Part shown: positions 18,381-27,233 of the stretch, one piece after another
Layout: the number at the start of each line of letters is the position of its first letter
Numbering within the stretch: position 1 is the stretch's first letter
Assembly: GCF_052030685.1 (NCBI RefSeq)
Contig: NZ_JBQAJM010000002.1
Coordinates: 62,001-126,000 of the forward strand
Reading direction: 5' to 3'
Length of the DNA stretch: 64,000 nucleotides
From: Caedibacter sp052030685
GTDB lineage: Bacteria; Pseudomonadota; Gammaproteobacteria; Francisellales; Francisellaceae
Position numbers and translations under genes: made by a program
The notes under the pieces: generated by a model
What the model was told of the DNA's origin: nothing
The model's input: only the letters and a program-made list of their open reading frames with translations
Database searches by the model: none

Positions 18381-20153
18381 CTACATTCTTTCAGGCACTT
18401 CTATCCCGAGTAGTCCCAAAACAAAAATTAATTGCTTCAAAGTTAACTGACACAAGGCAATTCTTGCCTCTTTTAATGCATGATTATCTTCATTAGCAAT
18501 TGGTGATTCCGCATAGAACTTATTAAACTGCACGGCAACTTGATACGCATATTCACATAAATGATGTGGCTCACATTTATCATATGTTTTTTGCAAGACT
18601 TGCGGCAATTCGGTTAATTTCAACTGTAAATTACGCTCAGCATCATTACTTGCCTTGCCAATCTTGGCACTGGCATCCTCTAAACTGCGTCCAAGCTTAC
18701 GCAAAATAGACTTAATACGCACTGCTGAATATAATAAGTAAGGGCCCGTTTTGCCCTCATACTGCGAGAATTTATCCAGATCAAAAACATAATCCGACGT
18801 ATAAACATTCGATAAATCAGCAAACTTAACCGTAGCCAATGCCACTTTCTCAATAATATCCGCTTTCTCGACTTCAGTTAAGCTCTCTTGCTCACGCAAA
18901 CTGGCACGTGATTTCGCTTCATCAATTAAAGTACTTAAACGCATCACCCCTCCTGAGCGCGTCTTAAATGGCTTACCATCTTTGCCATTTAACGTCCCAA
19001 AGCCAATATGTACAAGCTCAGTTTCTGGGGCAATACTTGATTTCTTAGCTGCTGCGAATACCTGTTTAAAATGCAGGCTTTGACGCTTATCAACCACATA
19101 GATAATCTTTTGTGCCTGATAGTCTTCAACGCGCTCTAAAATCGTTGCCAAATCCGTTGTGCCATACATTACCGCGCCATCGGACTTCACCAAAATCAAT
19201 GGTGGCGTTTTGTCATCTTCATTTTTAGCGACAGGAATAATAATCGCACCTTGACTGTTTTCAGCAACTTTTTGCTTTAAGCAATCAGCAACCATTTGAT
19301 CAATGATTGGTTGGACATCACTCTCGCCTTTCCATAAATCAAAATAAATTCCAAGGTCGCCATAATCTTTTTTAAGCTCAGCAATCGATACATCAACGAA
19401 GTGTTGCCACAGCGCACGATAGCCACGACGCCCTTTTTGTAGCTCAGCCGTTGCTAAACGTGCTTTTTCCATCTCATTAGCATCTTCTTTGCAACGTCCT
19501 GAAGCCCGTGGATAAATTTCAGATAATTCATCCACCGTCACTGGCGATTCTTTAGGATATTCTCCAGTATACTGCTCATCAAAATACGGCAAATCAGGAT
19601 GCATTTTGCGAATCTCCTCGATCAACATACCCATTTGCGTGCCCCAATCCCCTAAATGCACATCACTTAACACGTCATCACCATAAAAGCGATAAACACG
19701 CTGTAAACAATCACCAATCAGCGGTGAGCGAATATGCCCAACATGCAAAGGTTTAGCGACATTAGGACCACCAAAATCCATCATCACTTTTAATGGATGA
19801 GTGGTTTTAGGACAACCTAGACGTGGATCTTCAAGCATGCTGTTTGACCAACTCGCCAAGAAATCATCATTTAAGGTGATATTAATAAATCCTGGCATCA
19901 CCGCTTTAACATCACTAAACACCTTATCATTCTGCATTTGAGTGACAATATCATCAGCAATTTGAATTGGTGCTTTTTTAAGAATTTTAGCCAAAGGCAT
20001 GGCGCCATTACATTGAAACTGCCCAAGTTCAGGACGCGCTGATAATTGCACTTTGGCAAAACGACTATCAAAACCTAAAACATCAAAGGCTTGTACAAAT
20101 AAATCAGTTAAGTAATTCTCTAAAATAGCAGTGTGATTCGCCGTAGCTGTCAT
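18381..20153 (-). CDS. argS: Arginyl-tRNA synthetase
   Basis: A 590-aa class I tRNA synthetase that charges tRNA-Arg. It has the N-terminal Add-1 domain, the HIGH-type motif within GGPNVAKPLHVGHIRSPLIG near residues 128-147, and the ArgRS-specific core. The KMSKS region is degenerate (GKPFKTRSGGVMRLSTLIDEA, near 396), typical for ArgRS. The C-terminal anticodon-binding DALR domain carries YAYQVAVQFNKFYAESPI near 540, and the protein ends with LLGIEVPERM. Length is normal. A TATAAT at 20189-20194 lies 36 bp upstream. Confidence 0.98.
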   Translation of the reverse strand: MTATANHTAILENYLTDLFVQAFDVLGFDSRFAKVQLSARPELGQFQCNGAMPLAKILKKAPIQIADDIVTQMQNDKVFSDVKAVMPGFINITLNDDFLASWSNSMLEDPRLGCPKTTHPLKVMMDFGGPNVAKPLHVGHIRSPLIGDCLQRVYRFYGDDVLSDVHLGDWGTQMGMLIEEIRKMHPDLPYFDEQYTGEYPKESPVTVDELSEIYPRASGRCKEDANEMEKARLATAELQKGRRGYRALWQHFVDVSIAELKKDYGDLGIYFDLWKGESDVQPIIDQMVADCLKQKVAENSQGAIIIPVAKNEDDKTPPLILVKSDGAVMYGTTDLATILERVEDYQAQKIIYVVDKRQSLHFKQVFAAAKKSSIAPETELVHIGFGTLNGKDGKPFKTRSGGVMRLSTLIDEAKSRASLREQESLTEVEKADIIEKVALATVKFADLSNVYTSDYVFDLDKFSQYEGKTGPYLLYSAVRIKSILRKLGRSLEDASAKIGKASNDAERNLQLKLTELPQVLQKTYDKCEPHHLCEYAYQVAVQFNKFYAESPIANEDNHALKEARIALCQLTLKQLIFVLGLLGIEVPERM

Positions 20154-20188
20154 TATCTAAAACTCATTATGATAATTTTGAAAGCCTG

Positions 20189-20194
20189 ATTATA
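20189..20194 (-). promoter_or_regulatory. Likely -10 box of the argS promoter
   Basis: A perfect TATAAT on the minus strand within GGTATATAATCAGG; the -35 at 17 bp (TGTAAA) is weak. Confidence 0.45.
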
Positions 20195-20256
20195 TACCGA
20201 TAACCATTTGTTTTACAGATTTTCTTGTATGTCATTTGCTTATGAATTGAGTCAAA

Positions 20257-20526
20257 TTAAAAATCACCAATATCACACTGCAAACAGGTAATACCATTTT
20301 CACGCCACATATCAACCACTTGCTGTCGATCATCCACTGCAAATAAAATTTCTTTGCCTTCTTGTCGCAATAAACCCAGAATCTCTTTCTTAATAATTGC
20401 ATCTTTACGATTATCTTTCCCTTTACGCATAATCAAGCGATCAAATGGAATCTCATGCCATATTAGCCATTGCTCAGTTTTGCTGAAAATGGCGAGCTCT
20501 ACAGGCGGCTCGAGAAAGATGTCAAC
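20257..20526 (-). pseudogene. Remnant of a HAD phosphatase like the T4 polynucleotide kinase C-terminus
   Basis: An open frame of 89 codons with no usable start. The visible part matches the C-terminal half of the T4 Pnk phosphatase domain: QWLIWHEIPFDRLIMRKGKD, then RKDAIIKKEI and AVDDRQQVVDMWRENGI, then GDF at the end, against T4 AIDDRTQVVEMWRRIGV..GDF. The nucleophile DxDGT motif and all N-terminal sequence are missing; a TAA at 20527-20529 cuts the frame. The break lies 7 bp from the 3' end of the unknown gene next to it, so that gene or a deletion probably removed the front half. Confidence 0.7.
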
Positions 20527-20532
20527 TTAAGA

Positions 20533-20826
20533 TCAAGGCGTTTGCTTTACTTGTGATCGTGTCTGCACGCCATATTTGAACCTCTTCTCAAACTCTTGGG
20601 GCGTGAGCTCAGGGTGTGATGTTCCAAAGTTATTACACGACTTTATTTCATTGGTCATACGCTTTTTACTTTGCTGAATTTCATGCTCTGATTTCTGATA
20701 CAGGTTATTAGAAGTATACAAAGGCTTAGCTACTTCCTTGCTATCATGTTTTAAAACACTAACGCTTGGCTCGTGGAAAGTAAAGTCTGAATCAACCGTA
20801 AAACTGCTATTATTAGAAAGTGCATG
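20533..20826 (-). pseudogene. Out-of-frame 3' part (97 codons) of the gene at 20813-21448
   Basis: This stretch is open from directly after the G8 tract to a TGA at 20533. It joins in frame with the upstream gene if the tract has seven G instead of eight. It is hydrophilic and ends in ELTPQEFEKRF followed by KYGVQTRSQVKQTP. Taken alone it has only a TTG start at 20721 and no ribosome site, so it is unlikely to be an independent gene. Confidence 0.65.
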
Positions 20827-21448
20827 CCCCCCCCTCCCTATTATATTCTAGATCACCATGACTGAAATCAAAGTATTCATCCACATTGAAACTGTTATTA
20901 TCTGACTCACTTCGTGGAACCTCCTTAAAACATATCATCTTGAAGGTGTCTAAAAACACTTCACTATATGATGTATCTGGTAAGCTCTTGAAGTATTCAA
21001 ATATTTCTTTGAAGGTTTGCTTGCCATCTTCCGACACAATGGCGTCTGATGACCAAATATATGAGTAAAGTGCCTCTGCCTGATTTTCATCAATAGAATT
21101 ATGCGTCAGAAACTGAATTATCTCTTCACCACTATAGAATATTTCTGGAAGGATATTCGAGTCTTTCAATAGCATACAAAAATTGTTAGCTATTAACTTT
21201 AGCAATTCACTACTTGACACATCCCAAGTATCATGAAAAGCACAAAATGTATTTAAATAAAAACGCCTTTCCGCATCTGAATGTACGTTTTCTAAAAATC
21301 TATTTAATGCTTCAAAAGCGGTGGGAACACCCCAACTATTATTGGTCATTTGGTTATGGACATTAGATAAATATCTTAACATTTCTAATGTTTCTGGTTT
21401 AAGTCCAGCTAGCGTCACTCTGCCGTCAATTAAATCACTCACAATCAT
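20813..21448 (-). CDS. Unrecognised protein, frame shifted at a poly-G tract
   Basis: A 211-aa protein with AGAGGAA upstream of its ATG. I do not recognise it. It is acidic, largely helical in appearance, has no signal peptide or TM, and carries several cysteines and aromatic residues (FCAFHDTWDVSSSELLKLI near residues 70-88). Near its 3' end a run of eight G shifts the frame so that it ends after GGACTF; with seven G it would read on for 97 codons to give 304 aa. It lies in a small accessory patch between argS and the eight-gene operon. An effector or phase-variable protein is possible but unproven. Confidence 0.7.
   Translation of the reverse strand: MIVSDLIDGRVTLAGLKPETLEMLRYLSNVHNQMTNNSWGVPTAFEALNRFLENVHSDAERRFYLNTFCAFHDTWDVSSSELLKLIANNFCMLLKDSNILPEIFYSGEEIIQFLTHNSIDENQAEALYSYIWSSDAIVSEDGKQTFKEIFEYFKSLPDTSYSEVFLDTFKMICFKEVPRSESDNNSFNVDEYFDFSHGDLEYNREGGACTF
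20827..20834 (-). repeat. Run of eight G inside a coding region
   Basis: On the minus strand GAG is followed by the rest of a G8 run, within GGGAGGGGGGGGCATG. In this low-GC sequence it is the most striking G homopolymer noticed. Loss of one G fuses two reading frames; it could be a contingency tract or a sequencing error. Confidence 0.85.
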
Positions 21449-21592
21449 ATATCATTTCCTCTAACATTAAGTTGATTACGTTAGATTTTATTTTATATAT
21501 TACCAATATAATTTAAATGTTGGTTCTACGGAACTTCCAACTTTATCAAACTCCACCTGATACAACTTATTGCGAGTTAGGAAAATAATCTG

Positions 21593-21664
21593 TAGGGTAA
21601 GTCGCTCTTAGCAATGTACAGCTTACCCTTTATGTTGATCATTCACCGCTAAGCGACATACCCT
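21593..21664. repeat. Imperfect inverted repeat in a gene-free gap
   Basis: The 270-bp gap between 21449 and 21722 has no supported gene. It holds GGGTAAGTCGCTCTTAGC (21593-21610) and its near reverse complement GCTAAGCGACATACCC (about 21646-21662). A nested GCTTACCC can pair with the left arm instead, giving two competing hairpins. It resembles a small mobile repeat; no other copy was recognised in the window. Confidence 0.45.
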
Positions 21665-21722
21665 TGCGGCACTAACAGGATGTTTTGGGTGGTTGATATG
21701 CTATGGCATAAGTTTCAAACAC

Positions 21723-22835
21723 TTAAATATTAAAACAATTCGCCATCACTTTTAACACTTCATCCCCTTCATGCACGCTTGCCGAGGAAGTGCGCGTTAA
21801 CAATAAAGCCTCATGTAGCACACTTAAAACCTGCGACTTGTTAACACCTAGAATACTATTTTTATCATAAATCGTTGCCAATGGTGTATTCGGCTTTTGT
21901 AGTGAACCCAATAAATTATCCTGATAATCCACCATACCACCAATTGGTGCTCTGACACGTGAGAAGTCCTGCTCATAGCAAGCATATTTTTTACTGGTAT
22001 TTTTCACATCTACTGGATTATTAATATAATCAAGGATCCCCGCTAATAAGTGCTTTGCATTCTTTAAGTCAAAGCTTTCCTTACTGCCCATTTCATACGT
22101 AAACGCATGCTTTGGCGGTGTTTTACTATCTCCTGTTATACGATTCCAACACTCAGTTAATTGCCACCAAGGGTAAAAAATTGCTTGGTTAAAGCAACCA
22201 CTAGGCTCATTTGGCGTCAAAATAAATGCATTACTATTAAAGTGTTTTAAGCGCGCTGAATGCAAATAACTCGGCGCATAAATATATGGCACTGAGATTG
22301 AATCACAATGTAAATCAAAGCTAAAATCAGCAGCTAATGCCAAATCATGCAGGATATTTGCAAGCTTTTCATGGGGTGCTGTGTCATTTTGCAAACTAAC
22401 GGCTAAACGTGTTTTAAGCAACTCTAAAAATTGCTGACATAGCACATTAAAGCCATGGTCTTTATGTTTATCAACAAAGTCCTCAAGATCAATCTTCGTT
22501 AAACCCGCATGTGCCGTAAGCAAGTTTTTAAATCCACGATTCCAATTCTCACCCGTTTTAGCATCAAAACGTCCATAGGTATACTCACCAATTTTAATAT
22601 CCATTGCAAAAGGATTGGCAAACGGCACCAATGTCACATTGTATGGGAAGTCGTGTGTCTCTAGATACTCACGCAATAAATAAATCAAGGCAATGCCATT
22701 GCTCTCAGCAGCATGTAGTGCCGCCTGCATATAGATATTCGCCTTGGGCTTAGGGTGCTTATATTCAATCACACTAATGCTATGTGTTAAGCCTGAGATC
22801 GTTGTTCTTAAGGGGATTTCTCTTATATTTATCAT
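21723..22835 (-). CDS. Succinylglutamate desuccinylase/aspartoacylase-family zinc hydrolase
   Basis: A 370-aa member of the M14-like AstE/AspA family. Zinc ligands are apparent in QAALHAAESNG near residues 37-47 (H..E) and in FDLHCDS near 176-182 (the second His). The catalytic Glu is probably in the AFTYEMGSKESFD segment near 240-252. Family members remove acyl groups from amino acids or metabolise small carboxylates; the exact substrate is not readable. Its ATG shares one base with the dapF stop (TAATG), so it is the translationally coupled last gene of the eight-gene operon. Confidence 0.85.
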   Translation of the reverse strand: MINIREIPLRTTISGLTHSISVIEYKHPKPKANIYMQAALHAAESNGIALIYLLREYLETHDFPYNVTLVPFANPFAMDIKIGEYTYGRFDAKTGENWNRGFKNLLTAHAGLTKIDLEDFVDKHKDHGFNVLCQQFLELLKTRLAVSLQNDTAPHEKLANILHDLALAADFSFDLHCDSISVPYIYAPSYLHSARLKHFNSNAFILTPNEPSGCFNQAIFYPWWQLTECWNRITGDSKTPPKHAFTYEMGSKESFDLKNAKHLLAGILDYINNPVDVKNTSKKYACYEQDFSRVRAPIGGMVDYQDNLLGSLQKPNTPLATIYDKNSILGVNKSQVLSVLHEALLLTRTSSASVHEGDEVLKVMANCFNI

Positions 22836-23620
22836 TACGCTACTTCTATTTGACCATTAAAAATCGATCTAACCACACCGCTTAATCGTACTTCTTCTGG
22901 TGTGCATTCAACCGTTAAATTACTTATGGCATTTTCCACGACCACTTTAGACTTTAAGAGACCTAAGGACACACCAGCATAAACACTAGCAATACTACCA
23001 CTACCACAAGAAGGTGTTATTCCCGTGCCACGCTCCCAATGATCTAAATAGATGCGATCTTTGGATAGGCGTTTTAATGCATGCACATTAATACCGCCAG
23101 CGTATTGCGTTTGCAACACTCTACCAAGATCATCAAAATCTGTTAACTCAGTATGCTGTGAGCGAAACAATACCAAATGCGGATTCCCCACATCAACCTC
23201 TAGTGCGTGATCAAAGCCCGAATCACCCATCAGTTTTTTTTGGCTCTCATTGACTACAGGTAAAGGAAAAGCCACCTCAATCCAATCATGCGCAACCAAG
23301 CGACAACGATGAACATAACCTCCGACCTCAATATTTACTTCTTCGCTTGCTTTTTCCGCAAGCAGTAAACTTGCCACTGCACGCAAGCCATTACCACATT
23401 GCTTAGCTTTAGAGCCATCTTGGTTATAAATATGCATACTGGCATCGGCTTTGCCAGATTTTCTAATCAACAATAGCTGATCGGCACCGACACCAAAACG
23501 CCGATGACAGATTTGCTGCACTTGTCGCGCTTGCCAATTACGTGGTTTTTTGCGCTCATCAATGACAACAAAATCATTGCCTAACGCACACATTTTATTA
23601 AACATCAAAGGCTTATTCAC
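22835..23620 (-). CDS. dapF: Diaminopimelate epimerase
   Basis: A 261-aa PLP-independent racemase converting LL- to meso-diaminopimelate for lysine and peptidoglycan. Both catalytic cysteines are present: KQCGNGLRAVASLL near residues 74-87 and TPSCGSGSIASVYAG near 204-218. FNKMCALGNDFVVIDE marks the N-terminal repeat. It is slightly shorter than the E. coli enzyme (274 aa). The start overlaps the 3' end of the upstream ketosynthase gene by 8 bp. DapF inside a fatty-acid-synthase-like operon is unusual. Confidence 0.96.
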   Translation of the reverse strand: MNKPLMFNKMCALGNDFVVIDERKKPRNWQARQVQQICHRRFGVGADQLLLIRKSGKADASMHIYNQDGSKAKQCGNGLRAVASLLLAEKASEEVNIEVGGYVHRCRLVAHDWIEVAFPLPVVNESQKKLMGDSGFDHALEVDVGNPHLVLFRSQHTELTDFDDLGRVLQTQYAGGINVHALKRLSKDRIYLDHWERGTGITPSCGSGSIASVYAGVSLGLLKSKVVVENAISNLTVECTPEEVRLSGVVRSIFNGQIEVA

Positions 23621-24851
23621 TGTGATAATCCTTAAAAATCAACGAGGTATTAATACCACCAAAGGCAAAATTATTACTCATAACAATGTTTGTTTTAAGC
23701 TTTTTTGGATTGCCAATGATGTAGTTAAGCTCAGCGCAAGCCCCATCGACCTTTTGCAAATTTGCCGTTGGCATAAATTCACCTTCCTTCATCATCATAA
23801 TCGACAACCATGACTCAAGCGCGCCACAAGCACCTAATGTATGACCAAAGTTACCCTTAAGTGAACTTACCGGCGTTTTGTTGCCAAACAAGGTAAAAGT
23901 CGCCTCACTTTCAGCAATATCACCGCGATCAGTTGCCGTACCATGCGCGCAAATATAACCGATATCATTGGCATTGACGTTAGCATCTGCCATGGCAAGC
24001 TTCAAGGCTTCAACCATTTTTTGTGCTGTCGGTTGAGTGATGTGTCTTGCGTCACAATTTGTGCCAAAACCGATAACCTCAGCATAAATCTTGGCACCTC
24101 GCGCCTTAGCGTGCTCATATTCCTCTAAGATTAATGTACATGCGCCTTCACCAATGACTAAACCATCACGTGCTTGATCGAAAGGTCTGGGTGTCATATG
24201 CGGCTTATCATTTTGTTGACTTGTGGCAAATAAAGTATCAAAAATCGTCACTTGACTAGGACATAACTCTTCGGCACCTCCTGCCAACATCACCTTTTGA
24301 TAACCATGTTTAATCGACTCATACGCATAACCAATGGCTTGTGAACTTGACGTGCATGCACTTGATGTCGGGATCACACGTCCTGTTAAGCCAAAGATAA
24401 GGGCAACATTAACCGCACAGGTATGACTCATTGATTTGACATAGGTCGTGGCACTAACGTTTTGCACGGTTTTCTCAGTCTCAATCTTAATCAGATCACA
24501 CAAAGCTTGCGTGCTTCCTGAGCATGATCCAAAAGCAATGCCAACATCACCATTTTCAAGCAATGCTTTTTGATCAAGAATGCCCGCATCTTTTAATGCA
24601 TTCTCACTGGCAACCGTTGCTAATTGGGCAACACGTCCCATCGAGCGGGTTTGTTTGCGCGTATAATGGGTCGGCATTTCAAAATCAGTAATTGGTGCGC
24701 CTAAGTTGGTATGTAATCCGTTGATTTCTTGCCATGCTTCAATCTTCTTTGTCGCTGTTTTGCCTTGAAGCAATGATGCTTTAATCGTATGCCAATCATT
24801 GCCTAAAGCAGTAATACCTGCCATGCCGGTAATCACAACACGCTTATTCAT
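23613..24851 (-). CDS. Beta-ketoacyl-ACP synthase, ApeR/FabF-like
   Basis: A 412-aa condensing enzyme (KS). The start is taken at 24851 (MNKRVVITGMAGITALGN), which overlaps the stop of the upstream reductase as ATGA; a longer in-frame start is less likely. The catalytic triad is intact: Cys in TSSACTSSSQAIG near residue 165, His in CAHGTATDRGD near 300, and His in KGNFGHTLGACGAL near 335. It extends acyl-ACP chains by decarboxylative condensation. With the three preceding genes it makes a KS-DH-KR-KS set in the order apeO-P-Q-R of aryl polyene clusters. Ordinary FabF cannot be excluded. Confidence 0.92.
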   Translation of the reverse strand: MNKRVVITGMAGITALGNDWHTIKASLLQGKTATKKIEAWQEINGLHTNLGAPITDFEMPTHYTRKQTRSMGRVAQLATVASENALKDAGILDQKALLENGDVGIAFGSCSGSTQALCDLIKIETEKTVQNVSATTYVKSMSHTCAVNVALIFGLTGRVIPTSSACTSSSQAIGYAYESIKHGYQKVMLAGGAEELCPSQVTIFDTLFATSQQNDKPHMTPRPFDQARDGLVIGEGACTLILEEYEHAKARGAKIYAEVIGFGTNCDARHITQPTAQKMVEALKLAMADANVNANDIGYICAHGTATDRGDIAESEATFTLFGNKTPVSSLKGNFGHTLGACGALESWLSIMMMKEGEFMPTANLQKVDGACAELNYIIGNPKKLKTNIVMSNNFAFGGINTSLIFKDYHSE

Positions 24852-25576
24852 ATCAAGCCACCGTTGACTGAGATTACTTGACGCGTGATATAACTTGCAG
24901 CATCGGAGCATAAGAAATTAATCACCGAAGCCACCTCTTCAACCTTACCTGCTCGGCGCATCGGAATATGTTTTTCAATCTCATCTTTATACTCTAAGTT
25001 TTTAATCATATCGGTTTCAATTAAGCCAGGTGCTACACAATTAACGGTGATTTTACGTTTGGCAAGCTCCAGTGCCAAGGCTTTTGTCGCGCCAATAATA
25101 CCTGATTTTGCTGCACTGTAATTGACTTGCCCTTTATTGCCTGCAACGCCTGAAACAGAGGCTAATGTGACAATGCGCCCGCCTTTTCTTAGCTGAATCA
25201 TCGGCATCACACACGGCTTTAATACATTATAAAAGCCATCTAAATTGGTTTGAATAACGCGATCCCACATCTCACCTTCCATTGCTGGAAACGGCACATC
25301 TTGACAAATTCCTGCATTATTAACAACTGCATAAAATGCACCATTTTGCGCAATTTCAGTGTTTAACTTTTCGTGACACGCCACTCTATCTTGTAGGTCA
25401 AATTGAATTAGCGATGCCTTGCCACCATTTTCTTCAATAAAACGCTTTGTTTGATTAGCGCCTTCAACATCGCTGTGATAATGCACCACAACCTCAAAGC
25501 CAAACTGTGCCAACATAATCGCAGCCCCTTGCCCAATACCTTTGCTTGCTCCCGTTACTAATGCTCTTTTATTCAA
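24848..25576 (-). CDS. 3-oxoacyl-ACP reductase, FabG/ApeQ-like
   Basis: A 242-aa classical short-chain dehydrogenase. NADPH-binding TGASKGIGQGAA is at residues 8-19, VNNAGICQD near 85-93, catalytic Ser in TLASVSGVAGNKG near 136-148 and Tyr-Lys in VNYSAAKSG near 150-158. The C-terminus ends in VISVNGGLI as in FabG. It reduces beta-ketoacyl-ACP to beta-hydroxyacyl-ACP. It overlaps both neighbours by 4 bp (ATGA), showing translational coupling with the dehydratase before and the ketosynthase after it. Confidence 0.94.
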   Translation of the reverse strand: MNKRALVTGASKGIGQGAAIMLAQFGFEVVVHYHSDVEGANQTKRFIEENGGKASLIQFDLQDRVACHEKLNTEIAQNGAFYAVVNNAGICQDVPFPAMEGEMWDRVIQTNLDGFYNVLKPCVMPMIQLRKGGRIVTLASVSGVAGNKGQVNYSAAKSGIIGATKALALELAKRKITVNCVAPGLIETDMIKNLEYKDEIEKHIPMRRAGKVEEVASVINFLCSDAASYITRQVISVNGGLI

Positions 25577-26028
25577 AATACTTTCCCCTGAATGATTTCT
25601 GTAAACGCTTGATCACTTGGCTGATAGGCGCTGAACTTTGCTTGTGCAACACATTGATCTTGTTGATGAATCTCACACCTAAACACCCCTAATGGATCAT
25701 TTATAAACTCTTTGTGAGCAATAATCGTCAATAGATCCCCTTCATCAAAGTTTGCGCGTGTCGTTTTGAAATTACGCACACTAATCATAAATCCACGTCT
25801 TGGCGCGTGATCACTTTCATCTCCTTGAAAATAAGCTAATGCAGCCGAAGCTTGCGCCATCATCTCAATGCCCGCCCAAGCATACACACCATTAATTTCA
25901 TCGTCATAAAAAATATGCTCCGGGGTAATTGTGGCAAGGCAAACAGATTTTTCTTCATTAACCTCTTGTAACGAGTCAATCAACTGCATAGGGGGTGATT
26001 GTGGGATAATTTCAGTTAAGTCATACAT
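25573..26028 (-). CDS. Hotdog-fold 3-hydroxyacyl-ACP dehydratase, ApeP/FabZ-like
   Basis: A 151-aa hotdog protein (start chosen at MYDLTEIIPQSPPMQLID, after AGGAGG; a GTG one codon earlier is equally well placed). The IPQSPPMQLIDSL start replaces the IPHRYPFLLID of FabZ, and the central helix has GVYAWAGIEMMAQASAALAYF, where the Glu sits at the FabZ catalytic position. The changed motif (Q-S-P-P-M for H-R-P-F) is that of the ApeP-type dehydratases. It should dehydrate beta-hydroxyacyl-ACP. Its 4-bp overlap with the reductase and place between ketosynthase and reductase fit an apeO-P-Q-R-like order. Confidence 0.88.
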   Translation of the reverse strand: MYDLTEIIPQSPPMQLIDSLQEVNEEKSVCLATITPEHIFYDDEINGVYAWAGIEMMAQASAALAYFQGDESDHAPRRGFMISVRNFKTTRANFDEGDLLTIIAHKEFINDPLGVFRCEIHQQDQCVAQAKFSAYQPSDQAFTEIIQGKVF

Positions 26029-26035
26029 CACAAAC

Positions 26036-27229
26036 TTAGCCTCCTTTGTTAGCTCTAGCGACAATTAAGCTGACATTATTACCACCAAATGCAAATGAAT
26101 TACTTAAAAAATAAGGTTTTTGCCAAACACTCTGTTCATTCGTCAATTGAATTTCTGGTAATGCGCTATCAAATTCAGTCGTGCTGACTTGTGCAGGCAA
26201 CGTACGATTTGGGTTGTACTCTTCTGATAACAATAGTGCACAAAGCGCTAACTCGGTGGCACTTGCAGCCCCCAATGTATGCCCGGTCAACGGCTTGGTC
26301 GAACCACATAAAACGTTATTAGCAAATACCTCAAAAATGGCTTTACTCTCCATCTGATCATTCTTCGGTGTTGCCGTGCCATGCGCATTGACATAGGCAA
26401 TATCCTCTGGCTTAAGATGGGCATCTTTTAGTGCATTTAGCATTGCCTGTTTTGCCCCTACACCTTCTGGATCGGGTGAGGTAATATGATAAGCATCAGA
26501 GGTTTCTCCACCGCCTAAAAGTGCTAAATCTGCTGGTGTTTTACTTAAAACAAATAATGCAGCTCCCTCACCGATATTAATCCCATCACGGTCGTGTCCA
26601 AAGGGCTGGCAAATGCTTTTTGTCACTGAATCTAATGCATCAAAACCATTAATTGGTAACTCTGACAAGCTATCCGCTCCACCAACAATACAAATATCAC
26701 ATAACCCTGAATTGATTAGACGCTTTGCCGAAAGAAAAGCTTTACCACTTGAAGAGCATGCTGTTGAGATCACATAACAAGGACCATTAGCCTCAGCAAG
26801 CTTAGCAACAAACTCTGCCATTGTGCCAAATTCTTGCTGATGGTAGTGAAAATTGGCAAGCATTTCCCCTGTTTGCATATAATGCGTAAATGACTGCTCA
26901 CCCTCTAAAATACCCGAAGTACTTGTGCCCAAAATAACAGCTATCCTATGTTGATCCGTTGTTTTTGCTAGCAGATCATAAGCAGGCTTTATCTCTTGAA
27001 ACGCCTTATACAACATGCGGTTATTATGGCAATCAATTGACTGATACTTACTAGGTAATGCCTCTAATTGACAGCTCACTTTGCCAACATAAGTTTGCCG
27101 CCCACTAAAAAGCTTATTATATGGCGTCAATGGTGAAGCATTCGCCAACAGTGCTTTAGCAACTTCTTGCTTGTTATTGCCAAGTGCGTTTAATACCGCA
27201 AAATCATTAATATAAATAGTCTCTGGCAT
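26036..27229 (-). CDS. Beta-ketoacyl-ACP synthase, ApeO/FabB-like
   Basis: A 397-aa condensing enzyme, diverged from FabB/FabF. It keeps the catalytic residues: Cys in VISTACSSSGKAFLSA near residues 155-170, His in VNAHGTATPKNDQMES near 285-300 and Lys/His in KPLTGHTLGAASATELAL near 317-334. Because Cys is retained it is not a chain-length factor. In aryl polyene clusters the ApeO-type KS precedes the dehydratase, as here. It starts 4 bp after the esterase gene ends. Confidence 0.92.
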   Translation of the reverse strand: MPETIYINDFAVLNALGNNKQEVAKALLANASPLTPYNKLFSGRQTYVGKVSCQLEALPSKYQSIDCHNNRMLYKAFQEIKPAYDLLAKTTDQHRIAVILGTSTSGILEGEQSFTHYMQTGEMLANFHYHQQEFGTMAEFVAKLAEANGPCYVISTACSSSGKAFLSAKRLINSGLCDICIVGGADSLSELPINGFDALDSVTKSICQPFGHDRDGINIGEGAALFVLSKTPADLALLGGGETSDAYHITSPDPEGVGAKQAMLNALKDAHLKPEDIAYVNAHGTATPKNDQMESKAIFEVFANNVLCGSTKPLTGHTLGAASATELALCALLLSEEYNPNRTLPAQVSTTEFDSALPEIQLTNEQSVWQKPYFLSNSFAFGGNNVSLIVARANKGG

Positions 27230-27233
27230 ATTG

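Noticed and set aside
20533..20721. Separate 62-aa gene with TTG start
   Set aside because: No ribosome site, and the frame continues upstream without a stop to the G8 tract, joining the larger gene.
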